Positions 13,861-14,160 of a stretch of DNA of 14,160 nucleotides are shown here, piece after piece; the stretch's first letter is position 1; every line of letters starts with the position of its first letter. Under the pieces are notes generated by a model. That model worked only from the letters and a program-made list of their open reading frames with translations, did not search any database and was not told the DNA's origin. The stretch is taken from contig CALAFB010000096.1 in the NCBI GenBank assembly GCA_937891135.1, forward strand, positions 1 through 14,160. The letters run 5' to 3'. The translations under genes were made by a program, and so were the position numbers. The stretch comes from an uncultured Elusimicrobium sp. (GTDB lineage Bacteria > Elusimicrobiota > Elusimicrobia > Elusimicrobiales > Elusimicrobiaceae).

Positions 13861-13932
13861 GCGCCCGTAGTTCAATGGATAGAGCGTCAGCCTCCGGAGC
13901 TGAAGATGTGGGTTCAACTCCCGCCGGGCGCA
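13861..13932 (+). tRNA. tRNA-Arg (anticodon CCG)
   Basis: The sequence folds into a complete cloverleaf. Acceptor GCGCCCG (13861-13867) pairs with CGGGCGC (13925-13931), with discriminator A at 13932. The D stem is GTTC/GAGC. The anticodon stem TCAGC/GCTGA encloses loop CTCCGGA with CCG at 13894-13896, reading CGG codons. The T stem GTGGG/CCCGC encloses TTCAACT. CCA is not encoded, so it must be added by nucleotidyltransferase. The gene has its own promoter and is followed 6 bases later by a terminator hairpin. Confidence 0.97.
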
Positions 13933-13969
13933 AATTTGAAAACCCTGCAAAAGCAGGGTTTTTAAATTT
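13915..13969 (+). repeat. Direct repeat copy A: tRNA-Arg 3' end plus terminator
   Basis: Starting in the T loop with CAACTCCCGC and running through the tRNA end and terminator, these 55 bases are identical to 14106-14160 (offset 191). The left boundary is sharp: the preceding base is T here and G in copy B. The right boundary is unknown because the window ends. Confidence 0.9.
13939..13963 (+). terminator. Intrinsic terminator of tRNA-Arg
   Basis: AAAACCCTGC (13939-13948) pairs with GCAGGGTTTT (13953-13962) around AAAA, with the T-run continuing to 13963 before AAATTT. The compact GC core and trailing T-run make this a typical Rho-independent terminator. The A/T symmetry means it could also work on the minus strand. 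Confidence 0.85.
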
Positions 13970-13977
13970 ATGCCCGA

Positions 13978-13999
13978 GCACACCCCCTGCGGGGTGTGC
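13978..13999. repeat. Perfect 9-bp hairpin in the post-tRNA repeat region
   Basis: GCACACCCC (13978-13986) pairs with GGGGTGTGC (13991-13999) around CTGC. It lies between the tRNA terminator and the inverted arm at 14002-14011. There is no coding sequence here; it is one of several hairpins packed into the 191-base unit. Confidence 0.6.
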
Positions 14000-14001
14000 G
14001 T

Positions 14002-14011
14002 GCGGGAGTTG
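14002..14011. repeat. Inverted copy of the tRNA T-arm decamer
   Basis: GCGGGAGTTG is the exact reverse complement of CAACTCCCGC found at 13915-13924 (inside the tRNA) and at 14106-14115. With the latter it brackets a 94-base segment as terminal inverted repeats; with the former it could fold over the terminator. Confidence 0.6.
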
Positions 14012-14067
14012 AAAGGCGGAGCCATATCCGAGTTTGAACGAAGTGAAAGGCGAGGATGGCGAGCCCG

Positions 14068-14096
14068 GCCTGCAGGCATTTTGCGTCAGCAAAATG
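14068..14096. repeat. Palindrome GCCTGCAGGC and adjoining 8-bp hairpin
   Basis: The perfect palindrome GCCTGCAGGC (14068-14077) shares its last base with a hairpin of CATTTTGC (14077-14084) and GCAAAATG (14089-14096), loop GTCA. Both lie inside the segment bracketed by the decamer inverted repeat. No protein is encoded. Confidence 0.5.
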
Positions 14097-14105
14097 ACCG
14101 GAAGG

Positions 14106-14160
14106 CAACTCCCGCCGGGCGCAAATTTGAAAACCCTGCAAAAGCAGGGTTTTTAAATTT
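14106..14160 (+). repeat. Direct repeat copy B: orphan tRNA-Arg 3' end plus terminator
   Basis: This copy repeats CAACTCCCGCCGGGCGCA, the last 18 bases of the tRNA, and all of the following terminator, without the 5' part of a tRNA. It resembles the displaced tRNA end left beyond an element integrated at a tRNA 3' end. The hairpin in this copy is at 14130-14154. The window ends inside the repeat, so its full extent is not visible. Confidence 0.85.
14130..14154 (+). terminator. Second copy of the tRNA terminator hairpin
   Basis: This is identical to the terminator at 13939-13963. No gene in the window reads into it from the plus strand apart from possible read-through of the tRNA transcript. 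It is probably a passenger of the duplication. Confidence 0.6.

Noticed and set aside
13828..14092. Open frames of 78-83 codons on the minus strand over the tRNA and repeat
   Set aside because: Their C-terminal parts are the antisense translation of the tRNA gene, a well-known source of spurious proteins; the rest crosses terminators and hairpins.
13933..14160. Insertion sequence or integrase-bearing element
   Set aside because: No transposase or integrase frame is present; only non-coding repeats and hairpins are seen, so an element remnant is only a hypothesis.

Overview
The window is a bacterial chromosome segment of moderate GC. It encodes ten confident proteins plus one catalytically degenerate paralogue and one tRNA, with almost no non-coding space except three short intergenic islands. 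A Gram-negative (diderm) cell is suggested by a lipoprotein, a periplasmic 5'-nucleotidase, an exported peptidoglycan amidase and a type II secretion/type IV pilus style pseudopilin with its peptidase. Fe-S assembly by a three-domain NifU plus NifS, with no nitrogenase genes nearby, argues against a typical proteobacterium. Together with the pseudopilin type this would fit a lineage such as Elusimicrobiota, but that assignment is an inference from style and was not tested.

Layout. (1) Minus strand, 176-1005: the ribosomal protein pair rplM-rpsI, read from an extended -10 promoter near 1081-1089. Downstream of rpsI lie three closely spaced hairpins (34-143). (2) 1006-1327: a 322-base intergenic region holding the rplM promoter and leader, three copies of a 9-mer, and a hairpin that is a covarying relative of one of the hairpins after rpsI. 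(3) Minus strand, 1328-7290: a tight five-gene operon nifU-nifS-5'-nucleotidase-pseudo-nucleotidase lipoprotein-dusB, with 3-34 base gaps or ATGA overlaps, read from a good promoter at 7317-7343. (4) Minus strand, 7395-10497: an N-acetylmuramoyl-L-alanine amidase followed by tgt. (5) Plus strand, 10517-13741: a Nif3-family protein, an M20 metallopeptidase, a pseudopilin and a prepilin peptidase, spaced 7-12 bases apart with Shine-Dalgarno sites. (6) 13742-14160: a tRNA-Arg(CCG) with its promoter and terminator, followed by a repeat region in which the 3' end of the tRNA and its terminator are duplicated 191 bases downstream. The window stops inside that second copy.

How the genes fit together. 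rplM-rpsI, tgt, dusB and the tRNA belong to translation and tRNA maturation. NifU/NifS supply Fe-S clusters and sulfur. The amidase, nucleotidase and lipoprotein act in the envelope or periplasm. The pseudopilin and prepilin peptidase form a substrate-enzyme pair for a secretion or pilus machine encoded elsewhere.

Most worth a second look: the nucleotidase-like lipoprotein that has lost nearly every metal ligand while sitting beside an intact paralogue; the duplicated tRNA 3' end with hairpins and an inverted arm; and the two covarying hairpins downstream of the two minus-strand operons.
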